Source: Myxococcales bacterium (GTDB lineage Bacteria > Myxococcota_A > UBA796 > GCA-2862545). Taken from it: a stretch of DNA of 44,295 nt. The stretch covers positions 1 through 44,295 of the forward strand of contig JAHQVJ010000069.1 in the NCBI GenBank assembly GCA_019634415.1, written 5' to 3'. Every line of letters starts with the position of its first letter. Within the stretch, counting starts at the first letter, position 1. A program made the translations under genes and the position numbers. Below, in pieces: positions 42,259 to 44,295 of this stretch. The notes beneath the pieces were generated by a model. That model did not search any database, was not told where the DNA came from, and saw nothing but the letters and a program-made list of their open reading frames with translations.

Positions 42259-42441
42259 TCATCGTCCGTGGATCTCGGGGGGTGAGGTGGATCGCCAGAG
42301 CCAACCGCTCGCCACCGCACCCACGGCCCCCGCGGCGAGAATCACCATCGGATCGGGCGGAATGCGGAGCACCGTGACATAGAACAGCGCAGCGATCCCT
42401 GCGACGGTGCTTCCCACCACTCCGCCCACCAAGACCCACAT
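42259..42441 (-). CDS. 60-residue two-helix membrane protein
   Basis: Two hydrophobic segments (about 2-25 and 32-50) are separated by LRIPPDP, with a polar tail ending PEIHGR. ATG 42441 has GGAG with a 5-nt gap to the start. No family recognised. It precedes the START and kinase genes on the same strand by about 40 bp and is divergent from the amidohydrolase gene across 58 bp. Confidence 0.6.
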   Translation of the reverse strand: MWVLVGGVVGSTVAGIAALFYVTVLRIPPDPMVILAAGAVGAVASGWLWRSTSPPEIHGR

Positions 42442-42499
42442 CCCAGCTCCTCGACTTGCCCGTCCCGAGCGAGTGAGTCGTATCGAGAAACGAGGACCG

Positions 42500-43672
42500 A
42501 TGGACCGCTCGATCCCCGACGACGTCTTCTGCCGCATGGTGGCGCTGCGCCGTGACCTGCATCGGCACCCCGAGCTGTCGTGGCAGGAGCACGACACCAT
42601 GCAGCGGATCTCCACGGCGCTGACGGCCCTGGGGCTGGAGCACCGCACGGGTCTCGCAGGCACGGGAATCATGGCCGACCTCGACGGTCGCGCACCAGGC
42701 CCCCGCATCGCCCTACGAGCCGACACGGATGCGCTGCCCATCCAGGAGGAGACGGGCCTCCCCTTCGCCTCGGAGGTACCGGGCGTGATGCACGCCTGCG
42801 GCCACGACGGCCACACCAGCATGCTCGTGGGCGCAGCGGAGCTGTTGCTCGCAGATCCGCCCCCCACCCCCGTCCGCTTGATCTGGCAGCCCGCAGAGGA
42901 AGCCGGCGACGGCGCCAAGGCCATGATCGAGGCCGGCGCCCTCGACGGCGTGTCCCTCATCTTCGGCGGACACGTGGATCGCAGCTACCCCCCGGGCGAG
43001 CTGATCGTCACAGACGGCGCGGTGAACGGCAGCACCGACACCTTCCGGATCACCTTCACTGGCCAGCGCGGACACGCAGCCCGCCCCCACAGCGCAGTAG
43101 ACGCCATCGTGGTGGCGAGCCACTTCGTGACCACGGTGCAGGCCGCCATCAGCCGGGAGGTGGATCCGGGCCAACCAGCGGTGGTCACCGTGGGGCAGCT
43201 GCGCGCGGGCTCGGCCCCCAACGTGATCGCGGGCGAGGCGGTGCTCGAGGGCACCTTCCGCACCCAGCATCCCGACGTGCGCGCGCACCTGGCCTCGGCC
43301 CTCCCCCGCATCGCCGAGGCCGTGGCGCAGCAGCATCGCGCCGCTGCCACCGTACAGCTGCAGCCGGGCACGCCACCGCTGATCAACGAGCCCGGCCCCA
43401 CCCGCCTGGCCCGCCGAGCGGCCCTCGACATTGCAGACGCGAGTGCGGTGCGGCCGCTGGCCACCGCCAACCTGGGTGGCGAGGACTTCGCCTGGTACCT
43501 CGAGGAGATCGAGGGCGCGTACATCCGATACGGCGCCCAGCCGCCCGGCAAGAGCTTCCCAGCCCACTCGGGCGGCTTCGACATCCACGAGGACGTGCTC
43601 GCGGTCGGCGCGAGGTGGCTGGACCGGGTGGCGCGGGTCGCTGGTGACCACCTGCTCGCGGAGGGCACGTGA
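42500..43672 (+). CDS. M20 family amidohydrolase/aminoacylase
   Basis: 390 residues. The two-metal motifs of M20D enzymes are present: HRHPELSWQEH, RADTDALPIQEETG, VMHACGHDGHTSML (C100, H102), QPAEEAGDGAKAMIEAG (E133/E134), GGHVD (H158) and C-terminal FPAHSGGFDIHED (H356). A dimerisation/lid domain with GQRGHAARPHSAVDAI lies between. Relatives remove N-acyl groups from amino acids or cleave hippurate or indoleacetyl conjugates; substrate not predictable here. Cytoplasmic, no signal. ATG 42500 has GAGGA upstream. Confidence 0.93.
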   Translation: MDRSIPDDVFCRMVALRRDLHRHPELSWQEHDTMQRISTALTALGLEHRTGLAGTGIMADLDGRAPGPRIALRADTDALPIQEETGLPFASEVPGVMHACGHDGHTSMLVGAAELLLADPPPTPVRLIWQPAEEAGDGAKAMIEAGALDGVSLIFGGHVDRSYPPGELIVTDGAVNGSTDTFRITFTGQRGHAARPHSAVDAIVVASHFVTTVQAAISREVDPGQPAVVTVGQLRAGSAPNVIAGEAVLEGTFRTQHPDVRAHLASALPRIAEAVAQQHRAAATVQLQPGTPPLINEPGPTRLARRAALDIADASAVRPLATANLGGEDFAWYLEEIEGAYIRYGAQPPGKSFPAHSGGFDIHEDVLAVGARWLDRVARVAGDHLLAEGT

Positions 43673-43998
43673 GCGAAGAAGCGCCGGCACCACCGGCCTG
43701 GCCCGCGTGGGTCGAGGAGTGGGTGCTCCCCTACCTGCACAACCGAGCGCTGTGGCCCGTGTGGTTTGCCATCCTGGGCCACGTGGTGGTGGTGCTCGCA
43801 GGGCTGATGCTGCTCGGGTGGCGCGGCACCACCGACGGGTGGGTGCTCACGGCCGTGCTCCTGGCAGCCAGCGCAGCCCTCACCGTGCAGGAGGTGCGGG
43901 TGTCCGGGAGGCTCGGAGGCGTGGCCCTGTCGCTGGGCCTGCTCTGGCTGACCTCGGTGGGACTGGCGGTGCTCGCGGAGCAAACCGGCATCCTCTAG
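43669..43998 (+). CDS. Small membrane protein coupled to the amidohydrolase
   Basis: 109 residues with three hydrophobic segments (about 27-51, 58-74 and 82-104). No family recognised. GTG 43669 overlaps the amidohydrolase stop as GTGA, so its synthesis depends on that gene. It ends 4 bp from the convergent partial gene. Confidence 0.75.
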   Translation: MSEEAPAPPAWPAWVEEWVLPYLHNRALWPVWFAILGHVVVVLAGLMLLGWRGTTDGWVLTAVLLAASAALTVQEVRVSGRLGGVALSLGLLWLTSVGLAVLAEQTGIL

Positions 43999-44002
43999 AG
44001 GG

Positions 44003-44295
44003 CTACCACCACGCGGTGTAGCTCTGATTCGAGCAGTTGGTGGCGATGGCCCCGCGCGAGAAGAACGTGCGCGCCCGATCCGCGTCCAGCCCGAAAGGCG
44101 AGTAGAAGTTTCCGCCCTGGAACGTGGTGCCCGAGGTGGTGAACGTGGCGTCGGGCTTCAGCTGCACGAGCTTGCCCGAGGTGCCGTTGGAGAGGTTGCG
44201 CTCCACGTACACGCCATCCCGGAAGGGCCCGCGCACCAACAGCAGCGCGCCGTCGCCGGCCACGTTGTTGTAGATCTCCACCTTGTTGCCGCCCC
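44003..44295 (-). CDS. C-terminal part of an unrecognised gene cut by the window edge
   Basis: The frame is open to the last base, so only the final 97 or so residues are seen. The visible end is rich in Gly, Asn, Thr and aromatic residues (VEIYNNVAGDGALLLVRG, NFYSPFGLDADRARTFF), ends TAWW, and has one Cys, giving the look of a secreted beta-rich protein. A GTG at 44281 is probably internal. No family named. Confidence 0.65.
   Translation of the reverse strand, partial: GGNKVEIYNNVAGDGALLLVRGPFRDGVYVERNLSNGTSGKLVQLKPDATFTTSGTTFQGGNFYSPFGLDADRARTFFSRGAIATNCSNQSYTAWW

Overview
This is a GC-rich, densely coded bacterial chromosome segment with no rRNA, tRNA, CRISPR array, transposase or phage gene that I can see. 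The cell has an outer membrane: there is a TonB-dependent-receptor barrel, and at least six proteins begin with lipoprotein-type signals. Several traits point to Myxococcota or a related former deltaproteobacterial lineage: an eukaryote-like Ser/Thr kinase, a MopE-type protein full of DxDxDG metal-binding motifs, Thr/Asp/Gly-rich linkers after lipobox cysteines, and a lipoprotein ending in a MYXO-CTERM-like tail (Cys, hydrophobic helix, Arg cluster). That taxonomic guess is inference. Starts are frequently GTG with GGAGG 4-8 nt upstream, and genes are often joined by 4-bp GTGA or ATGA stop/start overlaps.

Left part (1-18 kb): a DUF4126 membrane protein; a minus-strand operon fpg - unknown lipoprotein - SGNH protein - MBOAT O-acyltransferase; a 1530-residue lipoprotein built from six repeats; adk; a YkgJ-type cysteine-cluster protein; two tandem sulfatase-superfamily enzymes with Thr where the formylglycine Cys should be; a divergently transcribed SGNH-like protein; and a lipoprotein with a C-terminal sorting-like tail. 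Most of these look like cell-envelope decoration or surface functions.

Middle (18-26 kb): the most novel-looking unit is a three-gene operon. It encodes an AAA+ ATPase (midasin/CobS-like AAA_5 type) whose first 490 residues are about five copies of an unrecognised domain, a von Willebrand A protein that also carries a HEVGH metallopeptidase-like site, and a small SAM methyltransferase. It resembles CobS/CobT, NorQ/NorD and MoxR/VWA pairs in principle but matches none that I know. A CarboxypepD_reg-like secreted protein, an arylsulfotransferase-like lipoprotein and a tandem LEA14-like lipoprotein follow on the minus strand.

Right-middle (26-35 kb): an AI-2E-type permease and a TPR lipoprotein precede a second unusual locus. 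A single 1172-residue protein joins a VIT domain, a VWA domain with intact MIDAS, a TonB box, a plug and an outer-membrane barrel. It is followed by an M14 carboxypeptidase and a secreted ARPP-1-domain protein.

Right part (35-44.3 kb): ATP sulfurylase, YgiQ-type radical SAM protein, an unknown lipoprotein, a Ser/Thr kinase coupled to a START-domain protein, a 60-residue membrane protein, an M20 amidohydrolase coupled to a small membrane protein, and the 3' part of a gene running off the right edge.
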